Origin: Oligella urethralis DSM 7531
GTDB lineage: Bacteria > Pseudomonadota > Gammaproteobacteria > Burkholderiales > Burkholderiaceae_B
Length of the DNA: 64,000 nt
Direction of reading: 5' to 3'
Assembly: GCF_000372065.1 (NCBI RefSeq)
Contig: NZ_AQVB01000004.1
Coordinates: forward strand, 62,001-126,000
Shown here: positions 26,049 to 34,568 of the stretch, piece after piece
Layout: each line of letters begins with the position of its first letter
Numbering within the stretch: position 1 is the first letter of the stretch
Made by a program: the position numbers and the translations under genes
The notes under the pieces: model-generated
The model's input: the letters and a program-made list of their open reading frames with translations, nothing else
What the model was told of the DNA's origin: nothing
Databases searched by the model: none

Positions 26049-28355
26049 TTAGTTTTTAATGCGAGTGATTCGATGGACTGCGCGAATGGTACGTAGCTTA
26101 CGAATCACTTTGGCTAAGTGGTCGCGATCCTCGACTTGAATGGTGGCATGAACCTTAGAAATATTCATACCACCGTCCTTGGTGGTGATATTAATAATAT
26201 TTGAATCCGCCTCGGCAATTTTAATCATTAATGCACCTAAGGCACCTTTTTCATTGTCCAAAGTGATTTCTAAGCGCGTCGATAAATGCTTAGAGGGATC
26301 CTCATCCCAGGCTACCTTAACCCAACGCTCAGGTTCTTTTTCTTTGGATCGTAAAGCGGTAGGACAGTCATTGGTATGTACGACAATACCGTAACCAGGT
26401 CGTAATACAGCCATGATCTGATCGCCGGGGATCGGCATACAACAAGGCGCTAATTGAACTGCTTGTCCTTCTTTGCCTTGGATTAAAATGGTGGAACGAT
26501 AGGCGGTTGACATTTCATCTAGCACGGCGGCCGTGGTCGCCAACAGTGGATTGTCGATCAAGAAACGCCGTGCTACCACCTGTGCTAGGCGTGTGCCCAG
26601 ACCAATATCTAAAAATACTTCATCAATACTCTTGGCACCGGCATTAATTGCCAAGCGATACCAAATCGGGTCTTCATCTTCAGGAACGCGAATGCCTAAT
26701 TCAGCCATCGCTTGATGTAACAGCTTTTCGCCGAAGCGCATGGAGTCATTAGAATTTGATTTACGTAAAAAATTACGGATTTCTGCGCGTGCTCGTCCAG
26801 TACGTACAAACTCCATCCATGAGGTTTTAGGGGTGGCGTCCTCAGCCGTGATGATATTTACCGTTTGGCCGCTGTGCAATGGTGTATTGATGGCAACTGC
26901 TTCACCATCAATCTCGGCAGAAACAACGTGATTACCCACATCGGTGTGAATAGCATAAGCAAAGTCAACTGGCGTGGCACCGCGCGGTAATGAAATAATC
27001 TTGCCGCGTGGTGTGAGCACAAATACCGCATCGGGGAAAAGATCTACCTTAACATAATCCAAGAACTCCGCTGAGTCATGCGTTTGTTGTTGGATATCGA
27101 GTAGCGACTGTAACCATTGATGCGTTTGCTGCTGAATATCGTTAAGATTGGCTCCCTTGGATTTATAGATCCAATGCGACACCAAGCCTTTTTCAGCCAT
27201 ATTATGCATATCACGGGTACGGATTTGAAATTCAACGGCATTACCATGTGGACCGATTAGGGTTGTATGCAATGACTGGTAGCCGTTAATTTTAGGGATC
27301 GCAATATAGTCTTTAAACTTTCCCGGCACCGGGCGATAGAGCTGGTGTAATACACCGAGTGCTAAATAACACTCCGGCAGAGTATTAACAATCACTCTAA
27401 AACCATGCAAATCCAGGACTTCCGCAAAACTTTTCTTTTGCTCGACCATTTTGCGATGCACGCTGTAGAGTGACTTTTCACGACCATTGACCTCTGCCTC
27501 AATGCCTTGGGCTGTTAAGCTAGAGACCACGGTATCGAGGATTTTAGTTAACACCTCACGGCGATTACCCTTGGCGGCCATCATCGCTTTTTCAAGCACT
27601 TGATAGCGGAAAGGGTGGGCCGCAGCCAGACAAAGATTGTGGAATTCACGTACTAAGGTATTGAGACCAAGACGATCAGCAATAGGGGCATAAATTTCTA
27701 GGGTTTCACGTGCCACACGGCGCCCCTTTTCAGGTGTCACGCCGCCTAGAGTGCGCATATTGTGCAATCTATCCGCTAGCTTGACCAAAATAACACGTAC
27801 ATCCTTAGCCATGGCCAGGAGCATTTTTCTAAAACTCTCAGCCTGTTGTTCGGCCTTTGATGTAAAGCGGATTTTATCTAATTTGGTGAGGCCGTCAACG
27901 AGTTCAGCAACGTCGCTATTAAAGGCCTCAGCAATTTCCTGTTTGGTGACGTCTTGATCTTCAATGGTGTCGTGCAATAATGCTGCCACCAAAGCATTAA
28001 TATCTAGCTTCCACTCAGCGCAGATCTCGCACACAGCTACCGGGTGCGTAATATAGGGAAGACCGCTATCACGCATTTGTCCTAGATGTGCTTTATCTGC
28101 AAAATGATAGGCACGGACAACGGTATCGATATCTTCATCGGATAGATAAAGACTGATTTTTTGTAAAAGATTATCAAGAATCCCAGCCTTTGCGGGATCC
28201 TTGTCCTGTGACTTAGCTTTAGCGTAGCTATTTAATAATAAGTAGTTTTGTACCGCAACTTGAAGGTTTTTTGCTTTAGGCACAGCCTTGTCCTCACGTG
28301 ATGCTGAACCACGTCTAAAACGACTTAAGAAATCGCTTGCGCCTTTTTTACTCAT
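26049..28355 (-). CDS. spoT: Bifunctional (p)ppGpp synthetase/hydrolase of the SpoT/Rsh type
   Basis: The enzyme makes and breaks the stringent-response alarmones. The 768-residue protein has an intact HD hydrolase domain (ALLHDTIED, the histidine-aspartate pair, and LVKLADRLHNMRTL), a synthetase domain (DLHGFRVIV, GYQSLHTTLIG, EFQIRTRDMHNMAE), a TGS domain (VFVLTPRGKIISLPRGATPV) and a C-terminal ACT domain. The intact HD motifs mark it as SpoT-like rather than RelA. The synthetase loop reads KFKD where bifunctional enzymes usually have RxKD. It follows rpoZ on the minus strand by 62 bp, the classic rpoZ-spoT order. Confidence 0.95.
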   Translation of the reverse strand: MSKKGASDFLSRFRRGSASREDKAVPKAKNLQVAVQNYLLLNSYAKAKSQDKDPAKAGILDNLLQKISLYLSDEDIDTVVRAYHFADKAHLGQMRDSGLPYITHPVAVCEICAEWKLDINALVAALLHDTIEDQDVTKQEIAEAFNSDVAELVDGLTKLDKIRFTSKAEQQAESFRKMLLAMAKDVRVILVKLADRLHNMRTLGGVTPEKGRRVARETLEIYAPIADRLGLNTLVREFHNLCLAAAHPFRYQVLEKAMMAAKGNRREVLTKILDTVVSSLTAQGIEAEVNGREKSLYSVHRKMVEQKKSFAEVLDLHGFRVIVNTLPECYLALGVLHQLYRPVPGKFKDYIAIPKINGYQSLHTTLIGPHGNAVEFQIRTRDMHNMAEKGLVSHWIYKSKGANLNDIQQQTHQWLQSLLDIQQQTHDSAEFLDYVKVDLFPDAVFVLTPRGKIISLPRGATPVDFAYAIHTDVGNHVVSAEIDGEAVAINTPLHSGQTVNIITAEDATPKTSWMEFVRTGRARAEIRNFLRKSNSNDSMRFGEKLLHQAMAELGIRVPEDEDPIWYRLAINAGAKSIDEVFLDIGLGTRLAQVVARRFLIDNPLLATTAAVLDEMSTAYRSTILIQGKEGQAVQLAPCCMPIPGDQIMAVLRPGYGIVVHTNDCPTALRSKEKEPERWVKVAWDEDPSKHLSTRLEITLDNEKGALGALMIKIAEADSNIINITTKDGGMNISKVHATIQVEDRDHLAKVIRKLRTIRAVHRITRIKN

Positions 28356-28417
28356 AAGCTTGTATTATTCCAATTCATTACGCACAGTACAAATGCCACC
28401 ACTTTAAGTATAAAGCA

Positions 28418-28624
28418 TTAAAGCGGCACTTTGCGAAGCATTTCTAAACCAGTTTTACCTGCTGCAATTTCGCGCAAAGCAATCACGGTAGGTTTGTCAC
28501 GGTTGACATCGACACGCGGTTCATGACCTTGTGCAATTTCACGGGCACGGTAGGTTGCTACTAGGGTTAAATCAAAGCGGTTATTAATTTTTTCTAAACT
28601 ATCTTCAACGGTGATACGAGCCAT
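28418..28624 (-). CDS. rpoZ: RNA polymerase omega subunit
   Basis: Omega helps assemble the beta' subunit and mediates ppGpp sensing. The 68-residue product starts [19 protein letters not shown] and contains the conserved [10 protein letters not shown] helix and [16 protein letters not shown]. Betaproteobacterial omega is about this length, shorter than the 91 residues in E. coli. It lies between gmk and spoT as in many proteobacteria, but a terminator separates it from gmk. Confidence 0.95.
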   Translation of the reverse strand: MARITVEDSLEKINNRFDLTLVATYRAREIAQGHEPRVDVNRDKPTVIALREIAAGKTGLEMLRKVPL

Positions 28625-28651
28625 ATGTTAATAATTCTCATGAAAATGGGT

Positions 28652-28685
28652 TAAAAACTGAAGCCATTCATTAAAGATGGCTTCA
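28652..28685 (-). terminator. Terminator after gmk
   Basis: On the minus strand TGAAGCCAT (28685-28677) pairs with ATGGCTTCA (28667-28659), followed by GTTTTT. It sits between gmk and rpoZ, so rpoZ-spoT needs its own promoter or readthrough. Confidence 0.8.
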
Positions 28686-28716
28686 ATATACTGATAAAAA
28701 AGCTGGTGAAGGCTAT

Positions 28717-29346
28717 TTATTGAGCTAAAATTCCATAACTTTGGAAGAGCTCACTATGCTTTTTTGCTTGACTGGCAAAACGCAGACGAGCAACCGCAAC
28801 AATTTGTTGCAATTGCTGTAGCGCCACACTAAAGTCATCATTAATAATAACATATTCACATTTATCAGCTTGCGCTATTTCTTTGCTCGCTGCAAGGACA
28901 CGACGCTCGATCACTGCCTGACTATCTTGGCCACGCTTATTTAAGCGTTCATTTAAAATTTCAATCGACGGTGGCAGGATAAAAATATCAATCACTTGTG
29001 GAAATTGCTCACGTACTTGAGCAGCACCTTGCCAGTCGATTTCCAATAAAATATCTTGTCCCTTGTCGATACGCTCCTGGACATAGGCTTTAGGGGTGCC
29101 ATAGTAGTTGTCGTGCACTTTGGCCCACTCCAGCAGTTCATTATTATCTCTTAGCGTTTCAAATTCCTCGACCGAGAGAAATTTATAATGCACATTATCC
29201 TGTTCGCCGGGACGCGGCGCACGGGTAGTGCAGGAGATAGATAAGCCGATATTGCTGTCTTCCTTTAAGAGTGCACTGATCAAGCTGGATTTACCAGCAC
29301 CACTGGGTGCCACAACCATAAAGACATTGCCTGGGAAATTTTTCAT
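28717..29346 (-). CDS. gmk: Guanylate kinase
   Basis: Gmk phosphorylates GMP to GDP in the cytoplasm. The 209-residue protein has the P-loop [11 protein letters not shown], the GMP-binding [17 protein letters not shown], and the lid region [17 protein letters not shown]. It is the first of the minus-strand gmk, rpoZ, spoT set and diverges from ung. Confidence 0.97.
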   Translation of the reverse strand: MKNFPGNVFMVVAPSGAGKSSLISALLKEDSNIGLSISCTTRAPRPGEQDNVHYKFLSVEEFETLRDNNELLEWAKVHDNYYGTPKAYVQERIDKGQDILLEIDWQGAAQVREQFPQVIDIFILPPSIEILNERLNKRGQDSQAVIERRVLAASKEIAQADKCEYVIINDDFSVALQQLQQIVAVARLRFASQAKKHSELFQSYGILAQ

Positions 29347-29426
29347 GGATGCTACTTTGATAATTCAATAATTCAATTAATATATTACAAATTGTACATA
29401 ATTTAGATCGTTTATCGGAGTTTTAG

Positions 29427-30086
29427 GTGCAAAGTTGGCAAGAGTTAATTGAACATGAGCAGTCGCAAGCTTATTTTAAAAATTTATGTTTATACCTTGA
29501 GCAGGAACGTGCCGCAGGGCAGGTGATTTATCCACCGTCTGCAGAGATATTTAATGCCTTTAAATTAACTCCTTTGGAACAAGTTAAGGTGGTGATTTTA
29601 GGTCAAGATCCCTATCATGGTCCGCAACAAGCCCATGGATTGGCATTTTCAGTAAATCCAGGCATAGCCATACCACCATCGTTAAAAAATATTTATAAAG
29701 AGTTAGCAAATGATATTGCAGGCTTTACCACGCCGAGACACGGGGACTTACGCAGTTGGGCCAAGCAGGGGGTATTTTTACTTAATACGGTCTTAACCGT
29801 GCGTCATGCGGCTGCGCATTCGCATGCCGAGATTGGCTGGGAGCGCTTTACGGATGAAGTGATTGCCACCTTAAATAAGCAAAAAACTGCTTTAGTCTTT
29901 TTATTATGGGGCTCGCATGCCCAGAAAAAAGGTCGCTTTATCGATAAGCAAAAGCATTTGGTACTGACTGCCCCACATCCTTCACCTTTGTCTGCTTATC
30001 GGGGATTTTTCGGCTGTGGGCATTTTTCAAAGGCGAATAACTATTTAATTAAGCACGGTGTGGCGCCTATTCATTGGCAGCTTTAA
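29427..30086 (+). CDS. ung: Uracil-DNA glycosylase
   Basis: Ung removes uracil from DNA in base-excision repair. The 219-residue protein has the water-activating motif GQDPYHGP, the uracil-binding [10 protein letters not shown] and the loop [14 protein letters not shown]. It starts with GTG at 29427 behind CGGAG. It is divergent from gmk. Confidence 0.97.
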   Translation: MQSWQELIEHEQSQAYFKNLCLYLEQERAAGQVIYPPSAEIFNAFKLTPLEQVKVVILGQDPYHGPQQAHGLAFSVNPGIAIPPSLKNIYKELANDIAGFTTPRHGDLRSWAKQGVFLLNTVLTVRHAAAHSHAEIGWERFTDEVIATLNKQKTALVFLLWGSHAQKKGRFIDKQKHLVLTAPHPSPLSAYRGFFGCGHFSKANNYLIKHGVAPIHWQL

Positions 30087-30207
30087 GGAGCTCGGCCACT
30101 GCCTGTCAAGCACATTGCGTATGGATATCCATAGTTAGTTCTGTTGATTGTTGTTTGATCTGCTCTGTAGGAAACTGAAATACCAACACACATTTCAGGA
30201 GTAGAAA

Positions 30208-30555
30208 ATGACAATATCCAAGCATCATCCCATGACAGGCGGTGCCGCTGCATTGCCTGCGCAAGGCAAAGCAACAGTGGCAGCTCGGGGTCGCAGCTTG
30301 TGGCGACAAAGTGGTCAAGCCATGACCGAATACATTATCATTGTGGCCTTAGTGGCGGTGGCTGCCATTGCTACCTATCAGCTGTTTGGTCAAGTGGTTC
30401 GTTCACAAACTGCTGCCATGGCCAAAGAACTGGCTGGTGAGGACGGTACTGCGCAATCACAGATGGCACAGTCAGCAGCCCAGTCGGCCGAGCAGCAGAC
30501 GGCCTCAAAATCTTTAAAATCCTTTACTGGCAACGCGGACGCCGCTGGTGGCTAG
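30208..30555 (+). CDS. Flp-type pilin-like protein of the Tad locus
   Basis: A 115-residue protein with a long, basic leader of about 35 residues and then SGQAMTEYIIIVALVAVAAI, a type IVb prepilin site: Gly at -1, Glu at +5 and Tyr at +6, followed by a hydrophobic helix. The rest is Ala/Gln/Ser-rich. It is the first gene of the Tad cluster, after a 121-bp gap and an AGGAG ribosome site, and may be the pilus subunit, although Flp pilins are usually 50-70 residues and this is longer at both ends. Confidence 0.7.
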   Translation: MTISKHHPMTGGAAALPAQGKATVAARGRSLWRQSGQAMTEYIIIVALVAVAAIATYQLFGQVVRSQTAAMAKELAGEDGTAQSQMAQSAAQSAEQQTASKSLKSFTGNADAAGG

Positions 30556-30578
30556 TCATTGTTAAGTGGGTGTTGACG

Positions 30579-32021
30579 ATGAAAGGCTTTAAGGCGCTCG
30601 CTTTGTCTTGTCCGCTTAGCTATATGCGCATGTTTAAAACACAACAGGCATTGAACCAGCAAAGCGGACAGGCATTGATACTCGGTTTAGCCATGTTACT
30701 GGTATTGGTCGTGCTTTTGATGAGCTTATTTCAACAAAGTCGACTAGTGAATGCTAAGGCTAAACAAATTCATACCGTAGAAGCGGCGGCTTATTCTGGT
30801 GCCTTAATCCAAGCGCGTGCTTTAAATATGCAGGGCTATATCAATTTGGCTCAAGTTGGTCATCAAATCGCGATGGCGCATTTAGTGACCTTAGGCTCTT
30901 GGGCCAAGTTTGCAGCCACTGAAAATCGTCAATACCTCACTGCTAATCCACCTTCTTATCTGATTGGTATGATGTTTGGCATTTCTCATCAAAATGCTTA
31001 TGCGGCCTCACGTCGTGCAAGTTCAATTATTTCTTTTGCAGAACGTCACAATGAGTTAGAGCAGCGCTACGCCAAACACGATGAGATTGTGAATCAGGTG
31101 CTATTGGAAGTCGCTTACGCAATTCGAAAGCATCAAACAACGACGCGTGATGCGGCGATACATGCAGTAATTGAAGCCAATTATCCGGGTTATCAAGTGG
31201 CTATCACAGACGCTGCCCTCAGTTCAGCTACTGTTGATATGTCAAAGCAAGTACGTTGGCAGCTGACGGAGCAAGATAATCAGCATTTCACTACGGTTTA
31301 TAAGCCAAGCGGTAATTATCGCTCCTTGATCACTCAGGTTGCAAAAGTATATAAATTTTTAGATCCGCGTCAGGATTTAACAAGAAATAACTGGCCTGTG
31401 AGTAAACGTTGTCCGCATTTACGCCATGAATTAAGACGTCAAGGCACTACCATTTTGAATCAGCATGGTAATTGGCAAGCTACCGATACGCAATCTTTCC
31501 ATGCTTTACGCTCTAACCGTTGGATTGGCTGCTATTACCGTGAATATCCGATGGCTTGGGGTTGGGTTTCGGGGGCATTGAATACTATCCCAGAAGGTAT
31601 GGAGTATAGCGAAAATCCGCCGGATGATTTTGCGAATCAAGACTTTTGGCGCTGGGTCAAAGAGGCGACACAGTGGGATTTATTAGGCGGCGTACAAAAT
31701 CCTTTGGCTAACTCCCGCGCTATCAAGCAGCGCGTGCAATGGGGTGGTGGCGGTTTAGTGCCTTATGTGGATATCAATTCTGAGGCTAAGGATACATTAA
31801 GCTTTCAATTGCATTTAAGTGGGCCTGAAGTGGACGGTCAATTGATGACGGTGAGTGCCCAGGCTGAGAGTTTTTTTGAGCGTTTTAAGGCACGTACTGA
31901 CGCTAAGCATGAAAAAGCCAATCTATGGCATCCCTATTGGTTAGCACGTTTAACTGAGACCGCTGAATCCTCCTCAGAAGCAGCTGCCAGTGCTAGCAAA
32001 TTAGCAAATTTTAAGGAGTAG
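30579..32021 (+). CDS. TadG-like pilus assembly protein
   Basis: A 480-residue protein with an N-terminal membrane helix after SGQALILGLAMLLVLVVLLM, then QIHTVEAAAYSGALIQAR, the segment typical of TadG/TadE-like proteins with an N-terminal helix and a large extracytoplasmic part. Unlike its neighbours it lacks Glu at +5 after the Gly-Gln. The remainder has no recognised domain. The frame is open to a GTG at 30570; ATG 30579 is taken. It is separated from tadE by 2 bp. Confidence 0.65.
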   Translation: MKGFKALALSCPLSYMRMFKTQQALNQQSGQALILGLAMLLVLVVLLMSLFQQSRLVNAKAKQIHTVEAAAYSGALIQARALNMQGYINLAQVGHQIAMAHLVTLGSWAKFAATENRQYLTANPPSYLIGMMFGISHQNAYAASRRASSIISFAERHNELEQRYAKHDEIVNQVLLEVAYAIRKHQTTTRDAAIHAVIEANYPGYQVAITDAALSSATVDMSKQVRWQLTEQDNQHFTTVYKPSGNYRSLITQVAKVYKFLDPRQDLTRNNWPVSKRCPHLRHELRRQGTTILNQHGNWQATDTQSFHALRSNRWIGCYYREYPMAWGWVSGALNTIPEGMEYSENPPDDFANQDFWRWVKEATQWDLLGGVQNPLANSRAIKQRVQWGGGGLVPYVDINSEAKDTLSFQLHLSGPEVDGQLMTVSAQAESFFERFKARTDAKHEKANLWHPYWLARLTETAESSSEAAASASKLANFKE

Positions 32022-32023
32022 CT

Positions 32024-32803
32024 ATGGCTAGTTATTTATTGACATCATGGCGCCATTCAAGTTTAGCAGCGCAAAGTGGTCAATCCATTGTGGAAAGCTT
32101 GGTTTTGTTGTTAGTGCTGATAGTCTTTTTTAGCGCCATCCCATGGTTTGGGCGTATTAGTGATATTGCACTACAACAGATGAATGCTAGCCGCTATGCC
32201 GCATTTCAATTAACGCGGCATGAAGAGGGTATTGATGAAGCCGATTTAAAGCACCGTTTCTTTTTATCAAAAGAACATCAGTGGCGCGATCGTGCGCATA
32301 ACAAAATCATCCAGCACGATAGGATTCACGTTCAATTGGATCGCTCAAAAAAACTAGCCGCCGCAATGCAGCCGGGTGCAGATGAAATCTATGCAACAAG
32401 GCTGCGGCAAGAGTGGCAGGTTGAGGATAAGGGAGTGGCAGCGGTGCATGTGACTACCCGTCCTCACTACACCCAAGTTGACGATCGGAGTCATGTAGCG
32501 ATGAGTCCAGGACTGTCATTTTTTGATCAGCAACTGCTTAATATTCAACGACATACTGCCATATTGACTGGTGCGGCGCATAGTGCCACCGATATGAATG
32601 CGCATCGCCGAACCGCAGAAAGTAATTTGGCGTGGGGTGAAGCAAGCCAAGCTTCTTATGAAAGTGGTCGTAAGGTGGCGGAGATAGCTGCGCCTATTGA
32701 TGCCGCATGGAAGCGTCCTGCACCAGTTTTTGATTGGCTATCTCCTTGGGCAGGGGCATTACCCGGTCATCATTTAGAGCATGTAACAGATGGGAGTAAG
32801 TGA
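32024..32803 (+). CDS. TadE-like minor pseudopilin
   Basis: A 259-residue protein with SGQSIVESLVLLLVLIVFFS, a prepilin-like site with Gly at -1 and Glu at +5 and a single hydrophobic helix, then a hydrophilic, mostly periplasmic domain. TadE and TadF are minor pseudopilins needed for Flp pilus assembly. It starts 2 bp after the TadG-like gene and overlaps the next gene by 4 bp, so this is one operon. Confidence 0.7.
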   Translation: MASYLLTSWRHSSLAAQSGQSIVESLVLLLVLIVFFSAIPWFGRISDIALQQMNASRYAAFQLTRHEEGIDEADLKHRFFLSKEHQWRDRAHNKIIQHDRIHVQLDRSKKLAAAMQPGADEIYATRLRQEWQVEDKGVAAVHVTTRPHYTQVDDRSHVAMSPGLSFFDQQLLNIQRHTAILTGAAHSATDMNAHRRTAESNLAWGEASQASYESGRKVAEIAAPIDAAWKRPAPVFDWLSPWAGALPGHHLEHVTDGSK

Positions 32804-33561
32804 TGCGGCTGACTTTAAATGATTGCAGAGCGCTGTTGGTCTTGCTATTGATGATGGCGAGCACACTTGGCAGGGCTTCAGAGATTGAACGAGGGGCGAC
32901 CATGGTGGCGCATGAAGTAAGTCAACGCCTATCGCTGGAGCTTAGGGAAAAGGTTTTTCAAGGGCAGGTATTTTCTCAAGCACTGAGTGCCTGGCAAGTG
33001 AGTTCGGAGACTGATTTTTCTAATTTGCTGAGGCGCTTAGCTAAGCAAAGCGTTTTTCAGCAATATCACAGCATTGGCAATGTCATCATCTTAAGCGGTG
33101 AGTTGGGCAAGTATTCGCTCTTGTTGCAGCTTGAACGCATCAATTTCGACGCTTATCAGGGCCTATTAAGTGTGATGCCGGCGACTCCGTTTGCATTTCA
33201 TACGAGTTCATCGGCACCGCTCTATACGCACTTAGTCAATGAGTTTAAGGAGCTTAGTCCTCAACGCTTAGCTTGGTTGCCATCATCGTCGTTGCTATTA
33301 ATGAATATCCAAAGCGATAATCAGCGCTCGCAACAGATTTACTTTGATGCGATGGATATTGCATCGTTCCAGCAGCAGCTTGAGAACAATTTAATCTTAG
33401 CTGGTTGGGAGCGGAGTAACAGCACAGAGTTTGGGCTCAGTTTGTGGTCTAAGCAAGGACGTCAAGTACGTCTGTATTACAGTGCTCAGGCCGAAGGTAC
33501 CGCACTGTATGTATTAAGTGATGACTTATCAAAGGATAGTTATGAAATTACAGATCAATAA
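32800..33561 (+). CDS. Exported protein of unknown function in the Tad locus
   Basis: A 253-residue protein with a signal peptide (about residues 1-27, ending near GRAS) and no further membrane segment, so probably periplasmic. I recognise no domain. It overlaps the TadE-like gene at its start and the RcpC gene by 20 bp at its end, so it is part of the operon and probably of the machine. Location and export fit a pilotin- or RcpB-like periplasmic role, but no sequence motif shows this. Confidence 0.6.
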   Translation: MMRLTLNDCRALLVLLLMMASTLGRASEIERGATMVAHEVSQRLSLELREKVFQGQVFSQALSAWQVSSETDFSNLLRRLAKQSVFQQYHSIGNVIILSGELGKYSLLLQLERINFDAYQGLLSVMPATPFAFHTSSSAPLYTHLVNEFKELSPQRLAWLPSSSLLLMNIQSDNQRSQQIYFDAMDIASFQQQLENNLILAGWERSNSTEFGLSLWSKQGRQVRLYYSAQAEGTALYVLSDDLSKDSYEITDQ

Positions 33562-34525
33562 AAAAGCGACGGTTGTGATTTCTTTGGCCATTTTTGCCGG
33601 CTTGTTAGCTGCTTGGTCAGCACAAAAGTACATTAATGAAAAGGTGGAAATGCTGGAAGCGCAAGCACGTGTCGAGACCGTGCAACGTGTCGTAGCAGCC
33701 TACGATTTACCTGAGGGTACAAGAATTGATTCACACCATGTAGCGGTGCGTGATATTCCCAAGGAATGGGTTGCCGGTGGCAGTATTTTGCCCGAGGAAT
33801 TTATTCATATTCAGGGGCAGGTGGTGACAGCTTCGCTAAAGCGTGGTGATCAGCTTTTATGGGCAAATACGGCGCATGTTAAAAGCAAGCCTTTTTCTGA
33901 CAAAATCAGCCCTGGACGTCGTGCCGTCACCATCCCAGTGGACACCATCAACTCGGTCTCAGGTATGTTGGTGCCTGGCGATTTAATTGATCTTTATGTC
34001 TCCTTTGAATATCGACGCAAGCAAATTACCGCCCCCTTATTACAGGGTGTATTGGTAATGGCTACGGGTCAACAAAGTCGTCCGGGTGTGGAGCCAGGTG
34101 ATGTTAATTCAAGGTATTCCACGGTAACTCTGGATACGGCACCGGAGGAGGCGGCAAAGTTGGTAGCGGCTAGGCAAGCCGGCACCATTACGGCCTTATT
34201 ACGTAATCCGACAGACGATAAAGCCGCTCAAAAAGGGGTGAGAGGTGATTTAGCCAATATGCTCGGTATTGCGACACCACCACCACCGATTAAGCGTAAA
34301 CCACAGGTGATTTATGGTGATCAAAATAATAAGAAACTGCCTAATTTAGCCATTAATCCAGAGGTTGAAACGACCACCAAGGACGATCGCGGTGTCTTTG
34401 AATTACCAGCTCAGGAGGATTTGGTTAGCGCTTGGATTAACTCATTACCTAAGACCCAAATTAGTGAGGAGCTTAGCTTAAATGGCCCGCTAACTGAGGA
34501 ACATGAAATGGTATTAGGCGATTAA
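33542..34525 (+). CDS. cpaB: Flp pilus assembly protein RcpC/CpaB
   Basis: CpaB is a periplasmic, membrane-anchored protein thought to link the secretin and inner-membrane complex. The 327-residue product has an N-terminal membrane segment (about residues 10-25), an SAF domain (VVAAYDLPEGTRIDSHHVAV), and the RcpC/CpaB C-terminal domain (PGRRAVTIPVDTINSVSGML, VPGDLIDLYV). ATG 33542 follows AAAGGAT and is preferred over the upstream alternatives. It overlaps the preceding gene by 20 bp. Confidence 0.88.
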   Translation: MKLQINKKATVVISLAIFAGLLAAWSAQKYINEKVEMLEAQARVETVQRVVAAYDLPEGTRIDSHHVAVRDIPKEWVAGGSILPEEFIHIQGQVVTASLKRGDQLLWANTAHVKSKPFSDKISPGRRAVTIPVDTINSVSGMLVPGDLIDLYVSFEYRRKQITAPLLQGVLVMATGQQSRPGVEPGDVNSRYSTVTLDTAPEEAAKLVAARQAGTITALLRNPTDDKAAQKGVRGDLANMLGIATPPPPIKRKPQVIYGDQNNKKLPNLAINPEVETTTKDDRGVFELPAQEDLVSAWINSLPKTQISEELSLNGPLTEEHEMVLGD

Positions 34526-34568
34526 CGGTCTAGCACTTGAAATGCTTTACAAAAAGAGGAGATGTCTA

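Noticed and set aside
30120-30133. TATGGATATCCATA perfect 14-bp palindrome before the Tad locus
   Set aside because: Palindromes of this length are expected a few times by chance in 64 kb, and no promoter element coincides.
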